A stretch of DNA of 64,000 nucleotides, from contig NZ_FNSM01000002.1 of assembly GCF_900105415.1 (NCBI RefSeq), forward strand, positions 225,319 to 289,318. The letters are read 5' to 3'. The stretch's first letter is position 1; every line of letters begins with the position of its first letter. Source of the stretch: Streptomyces sp. TLI_105 (lineage in GTDB: Bacteria; Actinomycetota; Actinomycetes; Streptomycetales; Streptomycetaceae). Position numbers and translations under genes: made by a program. Below the pieces are notes generated by a model. The model searched no databases. It saw nothing but the letters and a program-made list of their open reading frames with translations, and was not told the origin of the DNA. Shown here in pieces: positions 25,145 to 34,034 of this stretch.

Positions 25145-25264
25145 TGAACATTCGCTGTCCGTACTCAGGTTCTGGTCCACTTTCCGTGGAGGCTCACGGA
25201 TCGTGATGTCAGTGGTGTGTGGTGGGATGGCCGGACTCTGCCGTTGACCTGCTGGGAGACCGTC

Positions 25265-25543
25265 GTGACGTCTTCGTACTCGTCCCTGGCTCGTGCCTTG
25301 GCCGAGGCTTTGGTCGATGTCCTGTGGTTCATCGAGGGCAGTGAAGACGAGCAGATGGATCAGGACGATGCGGTCAGGGTCATGGAGGGCGTCGCCCACG
25401 TGGTCAGTACACTGTCGAGTGATCAGCAGCAGGAGCTGGTCGCCCTGCTTGGGGCGATGGCAGCTGTCGAATCCAACCCCGCTCGCCGTGAGTTCCTGGA
25501 GGAGTTCCCGGAGGGCTTCGGGCTCATCGACGATCTGTCCTGA
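25265..25543 (+). CDS. hypothetical small helical protein (ISL3 passenger)
   Basis: The protein is 92 aa from GTG 25265 with GGGAG upstream. It is entirely helical and acidic: YSSLARALAEALVDVLWFIE, AVRVMEGVAHVVSTLSSDQQ, FLEEFPEGFGLIDDLS. It resembles small immunity-like or regulator proteins of Streptomyces accessory DNA, but I cannot name a family. It is followed by a second passenger gene and lies inside the inferred ISL3 ends. Confidence 0.6.
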   Translation: MTSSYSSLARALAEALVDVLWFIEGSEDEQMDQDDAVRVMEGVAHVVSTLSSDQQQELVALLGAMAAVESNPARREFLEEFPEGFGLIDDLS

Positions 25544-25644
25544 AGGTTCGGCTTGCCGTGCAAGGCCAGCACCAAACCGTGCCGCGGCGGTTGATCCTCC
25601 ACCCAGACTCGTCACCATGAACTCGACGATGTTGGATGGGCGGC

Positions 25645-25968
25645 ATGGTGAGACGCAAGAAGGAGAAGAAGAAGGGGCCCGCCTGGGGCATTCCGCAGGG
25701 GATCTTCCTGTTTGCGACGCCGGAAGGCTGGCGCACCAGCGTCCTCACCGAAAGCGGAAATCTCTGCGGACGGCTGGACGTCCCGATCAACACCGACCCG
25801 CAAGACGCGCGGGCTGCGGCGGCGGTGATGGTGACGGAACTCGCGCGCGACTTCCACGACACCGACGTCGAGGTGAGCTGGGATCCGCCCAAGGAACCTT
25901 GGTCATGGACCGCCCAGGTCACTCTCGCCGCCGAAAGCGACTCACCTTCTCCGGACGCCGAAGGCTGA
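25645..25968 (+). CDS. hypothetical protein (ISL3 passenger)
   Basis: The protein is 107 aa from ATG 25645. A very basic start (MVRRKKEKKKG) is followed by a compact alpha/beta part: GIFLFATPEGWRTSVLTESG, DARAAAAVMVTELARDFHDT, VEVSWDPPKEPWSWTAQV. It is not recognised. It ends 9 bases before the convergent transposase stop, so it shares the element. Confidence 0.55.
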   Translation: MVRRKKEKKKGPAWGIPQGIFLFATPEGWRTSVLTESGNLCGRLDVPINTDPQDARAAAAVMVTELARDFHDTDVEVSWDPPKEPWSWTAQVTLAAESDSPSPDAEG

Positions 25969-25977
25969 ACGGCAAGC

Positions 25978-27573
25978 TCAGGAGTAGAGCAGAACGCGCT
26001 TGCGGAGGAGTTCGAAGCCTGCTCGGCCGAACATCTGGCGCTTGAGCATCTTGATCCGGTTGACATGGCCTTCGACGACCCCGGAGTTCCACGGCTGTGA
26101 GAGTCCGGCGGTGACGGCGTCGAGGTCGCGCTCCAGGTGCCGGGCGAATCGCTGGAGGCTGGGCAGGTCGGCCGCGGCTGCCGCTTCGATCCAGGCCGGC
26201 AGTCGGTGGCCTTGCAGCTGGGTCAGCATGTGTGCGAAGGAGCGCACGTGCTTGGCGAGTGCGTCGAGTTCGGGATAGTTGGCCAGCACGGCCTTGAGCT
26301 GGAGCCGGTCGTTCTCGGCCAGGGCGTCGGGGTGGGTGAGGATCCAGCGGGTGACGGCGCGAGCGGATGGCGGTCGGAGGCCGACCGGTTGGGGCTTGCC
26401 GCGTAGGTTCCTGCTGACGTAGGCGCGGACGTTGCCGTAGCCGTCGGGGTAGCCCTGTGCCTTGATCTCCTCCCACAGTTTCCAGGCGTTGGTGCAGCCC
26501 TCCTGCCATCGCTGGTCGAGGTAGGGCTTGTACACGTCCAGCTTGGTGGGTCGGCTTTGCCACTGACCGGTGAACAGTCGCTCCGGCTCGGTGGCGCGGG
26601 AGAATCGGAGAACGGTGTTGAGGCCCATGCCGAGCTGCCGGGCGATGGACCGCTTGCTGTGACCGGCGGCCAGCAGGGCGTGGACGGTGGCGTGCTTGGC
26701 GCGGGTGCCTTCGGCGAACCGGTGGCCCGTGGGCCACGGCGAGGCCGTGGGCGACTCCGGCGCCTGGTACGGCTCCTGCGGTGACTCAGGTGCAGGCCGC
26801 AGGCAGGCGCGGTGCCGATAGACGCACTTCTCGGCGGCTTCGCCGAGGTTGTACCAGAGGTGCCATCGGTCGGCGACCTGGAGCGCTTGAGGGGCGCCGC
26901 GGGTGGCGCCCTCGGCGTAGAAGAGGGCGCGGTGCCGGCAAATGATGTCGATTTCGGGCCGTTCGGACAGCCAGGCCGCGAGGGTGTCCGCCTCCCGGTC
27001 CGGCAGGAGGTCAACCGGCCGGCGTGTCTCGACGTCGACGAGGACGGTTCCGTAGATCCGGCCCTTGCGCTGAGCGTATTCGTCGACGCCGAGCACGCGG
27101 GGCGTGGCGGTGGGCGGATCCGGCAGTGAGGTGATCAGCCTCAGCAGGGTGTTCCGGCCGACTCGTATCCCGAAAACGTCCGTCATTTGGGCGCCGGCGC
27201 GTCCCGCGAGCGCGAGACCGATCGAGACGAGCGTCGATCGCAGCCGTTCCGTCCGGCGAGCGAATCGACGGGTGAGGCCGGGCACCTGCTCGGCAAACGT
27301 CTTACGCGGGCAGGAGCTCTCGGCGCAGACGAACCGGCGCACCCGCAACGACATGACGACGAGCTTGCCCGACGTGGGTAGATCTCGGGGAAAGCGCAGG
27401 TAGGAGCCGTGTATTCGACTCGACCAGCACCCGCAGCCCGGACAGGCCGCCCACCCGGCCGTGGACCGGGCCTCCACTCTTACGACAGCGTCAGTCACGT
27501 CGACCGACTCCACCGACATGTTCTCCACCGCCCCGAACAGCAGCTCTTCCAGCTGCGGCCGCACGTTGTTCAC
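25978..27573 (-). CDS. ISL3-family transposase
   Basis: The protein is 531 aa. An N-terminal zinc-finger region (AACPGCGCWSSRIHG; later FVCAESSCPRKTFAEQV) and HTH are followed by the DDE core: RVLGVDEYAQRKGRIYGTVL, VDLLPDREADTLAAWLSERP, LQVADRWHLWYNLGEAAEK. A long insert with a second HTH (GHSKRSIARQLGMGLNTVLR) precedes the conserved C-terminus GVVEGHVNRIKMLKRQMFGR. It looks intact at full family length with in-place D/D/E positions, so it may be active and able to mobilise the related MITEs. Confidence 0.9.
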   Translation of the reverse strand: MNNVRPQLEELLFGAVENMSVESVDVTDAVVRVEARSTAGWAACPGCGCWSSRIHGSYLRFPRDLPTSGKLVVMSLRVRRFVCAESSCPRKTFAEQVPGLTRRFARRTERLRSTLVSIGLALAGRAGAQMTDVFGIRVGRNTLLRLITSLPDPPTATPRVLGVDEYAQRKGRIYGTVLVDVETRRPVDLLPDREADTLAAWLSERPEIDIICRHRALFYAEGATRGAPQALQVADRWHLWYNLGEAAEKCVYRHRACLRPAPESPQEPYQAPESPTASPWPTGHRFAEGTRAKHATVHALLAAGHSKRSIARQLGMGLNTVLRFSRATEPERLFTGQWQSRPTKLDVYKPYLDQRWQEGCTNAWKLWEEIKAQGYPDGYGNVRAYVSRNLRGKPQPVGLRPPSARAVTRWILTHPDALAENDRLQLKAVLANYPELDALAKHVRSFAHMLTQLQGHRLPAWIEAAAAADLPSLQRFARHLERDLDAVTAGLSQPWNSGVVEGHVNRIKMLKRQMFGRAGFELLRKRVLLYS

Positions 27574-28136
27574 GGCGCAGAACTGTCGACGCCATCACCC
27601 TCTGGCAGATCGATTTTCGGGCGATGTCACCGGCCGTCGAACGACGACCAATCGTCACGCTGTGTACGCGACCACAAGAAGTGGACCAGAGCCGCGTTAC
27701 ACCGACGAAGCCACGTGGCGCAGTATTGGCACGGCACCCTCATGCGTCGCCGTAGTGGCTCCGCATCACCTCCGTCAACTGCTTGGGCCAGACCATCTGA
27801 CAGCCGTGGCACCGGCGCCGGATGACGTGCTCGGCGGTGGGGAAGTTGGACTGCACGGAGCGCACCCCCGCTTCCCATCGCCGCAAACAGGGGCGCGGCA
27901 TCACCATCCACTACGACAAGGGTCCGGCTGCTACTGCGTTAGCTCGCATCACGCTCGGCAGACGCCCCCTGGCAGCGCCCCGGCCATAACCAAAACGGGC
28001 GCGTTCACCCAGGGCTGCGGCCACGGTGACGCGCTGGGGGAGTGGCTTCCTATAGGAGCCGGCATTACCGTGGAATGGCGAGGACCTGCGTGGCCCCTTT
28101 GGGACCGCGTCGTTCGAGTGGAGCGGGGGATCGCTT

Positions 28137-28544
28137 ATGGATGCCAGCCTGACCGCAGCGGAGATCACGCCCTACGTCGTCACCGCGATCAGTACCTATG
28201 GGACCGCCGTACTCACCCGCGCCAGAGACCAGGCAGCGGACGCCACTGTGTCGCTCGGGCGGGAGATCCTGCAGCGGTTCACGCGCCGTAACCGGCGCCG
28301 GGCGGAACTCGAATCCGCTGTCCGGGACGTGGCAGAAGACCCTCAGGACGCGGATTCTCAGGCGGCCCTGCGCGGCCAGTTGCGCCGCATTCTCGAAGGC
28401 GAGCCCGAGCTGGCCGCCGAGCTCGCGACGCTGCTCGCCCAGTCGGGCGCCCGCGTCGCGGCGACCGGCGAGCGCGCCGTGAGCGTTGAGCAGATGTCCA
28501 ACAGTGCCATCGTCACCGGCGACAACAACCGGATCAACAGGTGA
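28137..28544 (+). CDS. small helical protein ending in a GDNN motif, partner of the downstream NTPase
   Basis: The protein is 135 aa from ATG 28137 (GAGCGGGGGA upstream). The N-terminal helix (AAEITPYVVTAISTYGTAVL) may be membrane-associated or an effector-type domain. The middle is a charged helical bundle (AELESAVRDVAEDPQDADSQ). The last 20 residues (SVEQMSNSAIVTGDNNRINR) form a short beta-arch-like motif. The next protein begins with a matching motif (IIDSVVVTGDGNIVIYY). Its stop overlaps the next start (GTGA). The match suggests physical pairing, as in bacterial amyloid-type signalling pairs; the function itself is inference. Confidence 0.7.
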   Translation: MDASLTAAEITPYVVTAISTYGTAVLTRARDQAADATVSLGREILQRFTRRNRRRAELESAVRDVAEDPQDADSQAALRGQLRRILEGEPELAAELATLLAQSGARVAATGERAVSVEQMSNSAIVTGDNNRINR

Positions 28545-31500
28545 CCCCTGAGTCCTCGCCTGCAGGTGGTCGCTGGGTCGCCGCCGAGCACATCATCGAT
28601 TCCGTCGTGGTGACCGGTGACGGGAACATTGTCATCTACTACGCCGACGGCGGCCAGGCAGAACCCGCCGCGCCCGGCTCCCGCGCCGATGCCGAACGCT
28701 TGCTCTTCGGCCCTGAACCTATCGCCTCGGCGTCACGGCCATGGACCTGGCTGGCCCCCGAGACCGCACTGCACCCCTTGGTGAGCCGGCCCGAGGAAGC
28801 GGACCTCGTGGAGTGGGCCCGCGAGGGCCGGGACACCGTGGCACGGCTCGTCTGTGCCCCCTCCGGCCAGGGGAAGACCACCCTGGCGCGCCAAGTCTGC
28901 GCCCAGCTCAGGGACCTGGGCTGGACGGCTGGCATCCTCGACCTCGAGCGCGCCTCCGCCCCGCACACCGCTGGCGCAGCGTCGATGGTCAGCTCACTTT
29001 CCCGGGCGGCCCGCCGCTGGGACCGGCAACTCGCCGCCGTCGCCGCGCTGCCCCGCTTGTCGGGACGGGCCCTTCTCGTGATCGACTCCGCAGAAGTACA
29101 CCGGTCGCGGATCGAGGAACTGCTTCACACCATCACAGAACTTCCCGCCGTGCACGAGGTACCGCCCGTCAAGCTGCTCCTGCTCGCCCGGGACACCGGA
29201 GAGTGGTGGGAAGAACTGTCCGTCGGCAGCCACCGCCATCACTGGATCGAACGACAAGTTGCACGGCTGCCACCCCTCACGGAGGGGATGGGGGTCACCG
29301 AACTGGACGCGCTGTGGCGCGACGCGACCGGCGGATTCCTGCAGGCCGCGAAGCAGGCCGGCATGAGCGTGGCGGCAAGCTCGGCGCATGGGATCGGCGA
29401 CGACCGCCCCACCACCGTCCCCACCACACTGCATCTGTACGCCGCTGCGTTGCTGCGCGTCCTCGACGCCGTGGAAGGCCGGACCACTTCGCTGCACGAT
29501 CGGGAGCACCCGATCACAGGGCTGGTCGAACACGAACAGCGTTATGTGGCGGGCGTGCTCACCGCCGCCGGTCTCCCCGTCGGCCACGAACACGCGCGTC
29601 TGCTCCTCGCCCTGGTCTGCCTGCACGCCCCGTCAGACGAACCGTCCGCGCTGCGGACCCTGCGACGCGTCGACAAGACGACACCGGACGACGATCTCGC
29701 CAGGATGGCGAGAGAACTCCAGGTCATCTACCCGGACGGCGACCGCTCGCTCTGGAAGGCACCCGGGCCGGACCGCCTGGCCGACTCGGTGCTGCACACA
29801 TTGGCGGCCGACAGCCGCTCGGACGGCGAAGCCGAGCATTTGTTGCGCGCCCTGTGCACCACGGACGACTGGTTCGAAGGCAGGGACTGCGCACGCGTCC
29901 TCATCAGAGCGCTGGCGACAGCGGACGAGGAGCCCACCACCTTGGCGGAGGTCTCCCGCTGCCTCGACAGCGTCGTACGCACGCTGATCCTCGAACACCC
30001 TCGCGGCTTCGCACCGGCCGCGCTGGACACAGCCCCTGAAAGGTTCGAGCAGCAGATTTTGGCAGCGGTCGCAGCAGGGGGCACGGCCTCTGACATGTCC
30101 GGCCTGGCCTTCTCCGAACTGGAGGCACTCGACCTCCTCGTCGGTTCCGCCCCGGCCGGCAACAGCCGGACGAGGATTTGCCTCGCGATCTCCGGCAAAC
30201 TCCTCCACTCGGAGCGGCTGGCATGGCTGGGCACGGGGCCCTGGCAGACGAGTGACCGGCTGGCGAGACTCGCCCAGTACGCCCGCGACCTGCGGCGGAT
30301 CGACGACGTCCAGGGCGCCTCCCGTGCCGCGGAGGAAGCAGTGGCACTGGTGCGCCGGATGTGCGAGTCCGGGGAGGCAGCGGCCAGCGGACACATCGCC
30401 TTACGAATGTCCCGGGCGAGCGGCAATCTGGCCACAGCCGGCCAGAACGATGCCGCACTCGTGCTCAGCACCGCGGCGGCCGAGAGCGCGTGGGCGACGC
30501 TGTCTTCTCCGGACCCTCTGAACACCGCCCAACGTGCGGCAGTCTTGAACCAGCACTCCCAGCGGCTGTTCGACGTCGGACAGACCGCTGCCGCCGCTAA
30601 CTGCTCCGGTGAGGCGCTGCAGCTGTACCACGACGCCGCAGAGAGCGACCCCGGCCGCCACGACCTGGAGCTGACCGCGGCCATGGCCGACTACGGCATG
30701 AAGCTGCGGGCGGTGGGGCGCCCGCAGCAGGCGGCACCGCATCTCGCCGAAGCGCTCTCCGCCTACCGGCGGCATCTCGCAGTCGACGACCGGCCAGGCA
30801 CCCGGTACGGCCTCGTGAGGACACTGCGTTCGTACGGAGCTGTCCTTTGCGATCTCGGACGGGCGGACCAGGCCGTCCCCCATGTGGAGGAAGCGGTGAA
30901 CGTGCAGCGGGGTCTTGCCGCGCTGGACCCCGATGCCGTCCTGGACTTGGCGGCCGCGCTCGGCCAGTCCGGAGCGACGTTCGCCGAGACCGGTTCCGCC
31001 GAGGCCGCGCGCCGCGAGTTGGAGGAGGCCGTCGACATACTCCGCAGTCTGCACGGCGAGCCGCGGGCAGCAGGGGAACTGGCGAGCGCGCTGGCCAACC
31101 TCGGTGCATGGCACGGCGAGTTCGGTGACGCGGCACACGCAGTGAGCCTTCTCGAAGAGGCACTGGCCCTCAAGGAGGACCAGGATCGGGGCCTCGAGGA
31201 AACGGTGGACGACATCAAGGCCACCGCGCACAACCTGTCGCTGGCCCTGCGCAGATCGAGGGAGGACGCACGGGCTCAGGAGGTCCGCGCCCGATACCAC
31301 CTAGACACCCGGCAGGAAGAACCGTCCATGCCGGGTATACGAACGGCTGATGAGGTCAAGGCCGAGATCCCGCCGGTCACCGAGGAGATGAGGGCCGCTG
31401 CGCGACGGATGCCAGGAGGGTATCTGTACGCGGTCGACCCCGCCTTCGACCCTCAGGGCGAGGTGCCCGGGCACGGTATCCGAGGCGCGTTCCGCATCGA

Positions 31501-32335
31501 CGCCGACGGTGAGATCACCGACTACATGGCCAACGAACGCTATCGCCCCACGCCTGTCGCATTGTGCTTCCCACCGGCTACGGATGCCGTGGACGAGGCC
31601 GCCCAGCTGGCCAGCACCGGCTATGGATCCCAGGAGGCAGTGGTGCAGGCACTCGAGTCCGCGACGGTCGCGGTGGCCGGCCCGGCCCTTTCCAGGAAGA
31701 TGTTCCGGAGAAAACCCCGCGAGACAGCCATTTTCACCGCACCGATTCACATGTCCGAAGGCGTCGCGACCACCAGGATGTCCGGCGCGGAACTCCTCTC
31801 GGCCCTCCCGCAGCAGGCCGTGATCCACATCAACCCGGGCAGCCCAGGCGCCTACCGTCTCAACAGATCCGACGAGACCACGCCCTTTCCCGCACCCGCC
31901 AAGACAGCCCATCCCACCGCCCCACCGTCTTCGCCAACACCCTTTTCCCCTTCTCCTCTCGCTTCCCCGCCCTCCGCCCCTCCCGAGGACGAGGTCGCCC
32001 AGCTGTGTGCCCTGCACGCCGCCGGTGAGCCGGTCCTGGGGCAGCTGACGGCCACTTTGCGCAGAAGCCGCGTCTGGTATGTCACGGGAGGTGACGAGAG
32101 ACGCCGCCTCGTAGTCGCTCAGGCGTATGACGGCCGTTCCGTCGTCTTCGTCTACAGTTCGCGCGCGTACGCCTCGGCCAGCGGGGGACTGGACTTCGTC
32201 GAAGGGGGCCGGTTGTCCGAGGGGACGATGAGCGACCTCCTCAAGCAGATCCCTTCCTCCACCTACGTAGTGATCAACAACGAGGGCCCGCATCCGCTGC
32301 AGATCGCGGCCTCTGCACTGTTGGCCTACGGCTGA
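28541..32335 (+). CDS. STAND-like P-loop NTPase with TPR repeats and type VII secretion-associated/SseB-like C-terminus
   Basis: The protein is 1264 aa from GTG 28541, coupled to the previous gene. Layout: motif VVVTGDGN at residues 20-33; P-loop NTPase with Walker A APSGQGKTT (106-114) and Walker B ALLVID (177-182); helical region to about 640; TPR-type helices at about 660-885 (AAPHLAEALSAYRRHLAVDD, RELEEAVDILRSLHG). A domain like those of type VII secretion-associated proteins follows at about 933-1085 (MPGGYLYAVDPAFDPQGEVP). A Pro-rich linker leads to an SseB N-terminal-like domain at about 1150-1264. NLR-like layout suggests ligand-triggered oligomerisation. Confidence 0.8.
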   Translation: MTPESSPAGGRWVAAEHIIDSVVVTGDGNIVIYYADGGQAEPAAPGSRADAERLLFGPEPIASASRPWTWLAPETALHPLVSRPEEADLVEWAREGRDTVARLVCAPSGQGKTTLARQVCAQLRDLGWTAGILDLERASAPHTAGAASMVSSLSRAARRWDRQLAAVAALPRLSGRALLVIDSAEVHRSRIEELLHTITELPAVHEVPPVKLLLLARDTGEWWEELSVGSHRHHWIERQVARLPPLTEGMGVTELDALWRDATGGFLQAAKQAGMSVAASSAHGIGDDRPTTVPTTLHLYAAALLRVLDAVEGRTTSLHDREHPITGLVEHEQRYVAGVLTAAGLPVGHEHARLLLALVCLHAPSDEPSALRTLRRVDKTTPDDDLARMARELQVIYPDGDRSLWKAPGPDRLADSVLHTLAADSRSDGEAEHLLRALCTTDDWFEGRDCARVLIRALATADEEPTTLAEVSRCLDSVVRTLILEHPRGFAPAALDTAPERFEQQILAAVAAGGTASDMSGLAFSELEALDLLVGSAPAGNSRTRICLAISGKLLHSERLAWLGTGPWQTSDRLARLAQYARDLRRIDDVQGASRAAEEAVALVRRMCESGEAAASGHIALRMSRASGNLATAGQNDAALVLSTAAAESAWATLSSPDPLNTAQRAAVLNQHSQRLFDVGQTAAAANCSGEALQLYHDAAESDPGRHDLELTAAMADYGMKLRAVGRPQQAAPHLAEALSAYRRHLAVDDRPGTRYGLVRTLRSYGAVLCDLGRADQAVPHVEEAVNVQRGLAALDPDAVLDLAAALGQSGATFAETGSAEAARRELEEAVDILRSLHGEPRAAGELASALANLGAWHGEFGDAAHAVSLLEEALALKEDQDRGLEETVDDIKATAHNLSLALRRSREDARAQEVRARYHLDTRQEEPSMPGIRTADEVKAEIPPVTEEMRAAARRMPGGYLYAVDPAFDPQGEVPGHGIRGAFRIDADGEITDYMANERYRPTPVALCFPPATDAVDEAAQLASTGYGSQEAVVQALESATVAVAGPALSRKMFRRKPRETAIFTAPIHMSEGVATTRMSGAELLSALPQQAVIHINPGSPGAYRLNRSDETTPFPAPAKTAHPTAPPSSPTPFSPSPLASPPSAPPEDEVAQLCALHAAGEPVLGQLTATLRRSRVWYVTGGDERRRLVVAQAYDGRSVVFVYSSRAYASASGGLDFVEGGRLSEGTMSDLLKQIPSSTYVVINNEGPHPLQIAASALLAYG

Positions 32336-32503
32336 AGCACGTGGCAGCTGGTCACTTCGAGCATCAAGGCTGCCCGGTCTGATCGCGGCGAGTAGCTCGG
32401 GAGGGACTGACGGACTGTGGTGCGTCCCTGGTTGGGCGACGGTGTCTAGCCATGGCTTTCTTCGAGTGGATGGGGTGGCTTGCACTCTCAGCCCCTGGGT
32501 CGG

Positions 32504-32976
32504 TTCAGTCCCTACAGTTTCAGTCCCTCTGAGAAACCGCAGGTCAGAAGCTTCTCTGCAAGCTTTCAGGGACTGAAGGGACTCAAGTTCGATGTTTCCA
32601 GTCTTTACGTGCGTGCGTGTATGCGCGGCCGTATAGAAGTACTTGAAGCGTGTGTAGCTCATAACTAGAGATTTGAGTCCCTTCAGTCCCTGGCTAGACT
32701 GCCCCGAGCCCCTGACCTGCGGGTTTATGCAGTGACCGAAGGCACAGGGACCGAAGGTGTCAGTGCTACACCAGCCCCTCAGGGCGGGAGGGTGCCTGGG
32801 GGAGGGGTGCCCGCTGCCAGGCGTCCCCGCCGCGCCCCTCTGCGGGCCAGGGACCGGACAGAGGTCAAAGGGACCGAAGGGACCCAGTTTTGAAAGAACG
32901 GTGACGTTATCCGCGAGTCGCCTGTGACGCTGCGCTAGCATCCCGGATAGGGAATCTTCAGTCCCTTCAGTCCCTT
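32504..32976. repeat. TTCAGTCCCT iteron region, probable replication origin
   Basis: TTCAGTCCCT or close variants occur at 32504-32513, 32519-32528, 32682-32691, 32957-32966 and 32967-32976. Inverted forms occur at 32568-32583 (AGGGACTGAAGGGACT), 32746-32757 and 32869-32884 (AGGGACCGAAGGGACC). One more lies at 36189-36198 beyond the module. The 640-bp gap 32336-32975 has no gene and abuts the primase-polymerase. Clustered iterons next to replication genes are typical of a plasmid origin. Confidence 0.65.
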
Positions 32977-33008
32977 TGAACAGCCCCTGCGCCCTCAAGG
33001 AAGAGCCT

Positions 33009-34034
33009 GTGCCCGTCCGTCCCGAAGACGTCGCGACCTGGATGGTCCGGCACGGGTTCGCTGTGCACCCCCTGGCTCCCGGGGCCAAGACACCCGCCCC
33101 CAACTGCGGAGCGTGCAAGCCCGGAACGCACCAGGCACAGCACTGCCCCTGCCACGCGCGACACGGCTGGTGCCACGGGTTTCACGCCGCCACCACCGAC
33201 CTGGCCACGGTCCAGCACTGGTGGACCGCTCAGCCCAACTTTGGTATCGGTGTCGCTTGCGGACCCTCACGTCTGGTCGTCATCGATGTAGACGCCCACA
33301 CCACTCGCTTGCCCGAGCGATCGCGTCTTCTGCCCGGAATCCCTGTCCACGACGCTGTCGACCTGACCGGACTCAGCAATGGATTCGACACCCTTGCCTT
33401 GCTAGCTGCTTACCGGCGCAGGCCCAACCCCTGCACAGACACCTCAACCCTGCGCGTACAGACACCTTCCGGCGGCATGCACATCTGGTACCGCGTCCCC
33501 CGAAACGGGCCCGCATTCAAATCTTCCAGCGGGTCCGGCAACCGGACCGCCCTTGCCTGGCAGGTCGACATCCGCGCCGCCAACGGATACATCGTCGCGC
33601 CCGGTACCCGCACGACAGCCGGCACCTACGAAGCTCTGCCCGGACCCAGGAGCCCCGCCCCGCTGCCGCTGTGGCTCGTTGCAGAGCTCACCCGCACCGG
33701 ACACCACGCGGGTCCACCGCCAGCTACGAGCCCCACCGCGACACCCCCTCGACCCGGAGGCGGTCCACACGTCCTCGCAACGCTCCTCAAGGAAGTACAG
33801 GCCTGCGGCGCCATCCCAGAAGGGGCAGCCTTCAGCGAGAAGCTCAATCGAGCAGCCTTCACCGCCGGCGGACTCGTCCAGGGTGGACATCTCGCCGACG
33901 CCGAGACCCGGCAACTGCTCCTCGAAACCGCCACACGAGCCCGGCCCCATCAGCCCCGCAGGAACGCCCACATCATCGAGACCGGCATGCGCGCCGGCAG
34001 CGCCCGCCCCATCCGACCCGAGGAACGCACATGA
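33009..34034 (+). CDS. bifunctional primase/polymerase (prim-pol) protein
   Basis: The protein is 341 aa from GTG 33009 with AAGGAAG upstream (a TTG at 32976 is also in frame). An N-terminal segment DVATWMVRHGFAVHPLAPGAK is followed by a Cys/His cluster (CGACKPGTHQAQHCPCHARH), probably zinc-binding. Then comes the prim-pol catalytic DxD in LVVIDVDAH (about residue 95), the SGGMHIWYRVP strand and GYIVAPGTRT. A C-terminal helical tail continues to 341. These enzymes make primers and extend them on plasmid DNA. It overlaps the following helicase gene (ATGA), forming a replication operon. Confidence 0.88.
   Translation: MPVRPEDVATWMVRHGFAVHPLAPGAKTPAPNCGACKPGTHQAQHCPCHARHGWCHGFHAATTDLATVQHWWTAQPNFGIGVACGPSRLVVIDVDAHTTRLPERSRLLPGIPVHDAVDLTGLSNGFDTLALLAAYRRRPNPCTDTSTLRVQTPSGGMHIWYRVPRNGPAFKSSSGSGNRTALAWQVDIRAANGYIVAPGTRTTAGTYEALPGPRSPAPLPLWLVAELTRTGHHAGPPPATSPTATPPRPGGGPHVLATLLKEVQACGAIPEGAAFSEKLNRAAFTAGGLVQGGHLADAETRQLLLETATRARPHQPRRNAHIIETGMRAGSARPIRPEERT

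Larger units (their letters stand above)
25168..27693. mobile_element. ISL3-family element with two passenger genes
   Basis: Ends GGTTCTGGTCCACTT (25168 inward) and GGCTCTGGTCCACTT (27693 inward) match at 18 of 22 positions over the inverted repeat. Between them lie the transposase (25978-27573, minus) and two small plus-strand genes. The 800-bp gap between left end and transposase is too long for a plain ISL3 and is filled by the passengers. I found no 8-bp duplication, so the pairing of ends is probable but unproven. Confidence 0.65.

Noticed and set aside
25160..27701. 8-bp target duplication for the full ISL3 element
   Set aside because: The flanks CGTACTCA and GCGTTACA do not match; the duplication is absent or one end is wrongly placed.
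32336..32970. Short open frame at 32480-32668 in the iteron region
   Set aside because: It has no ribosome site or coding bias and runs through the repeats; better explained as origin DNA.
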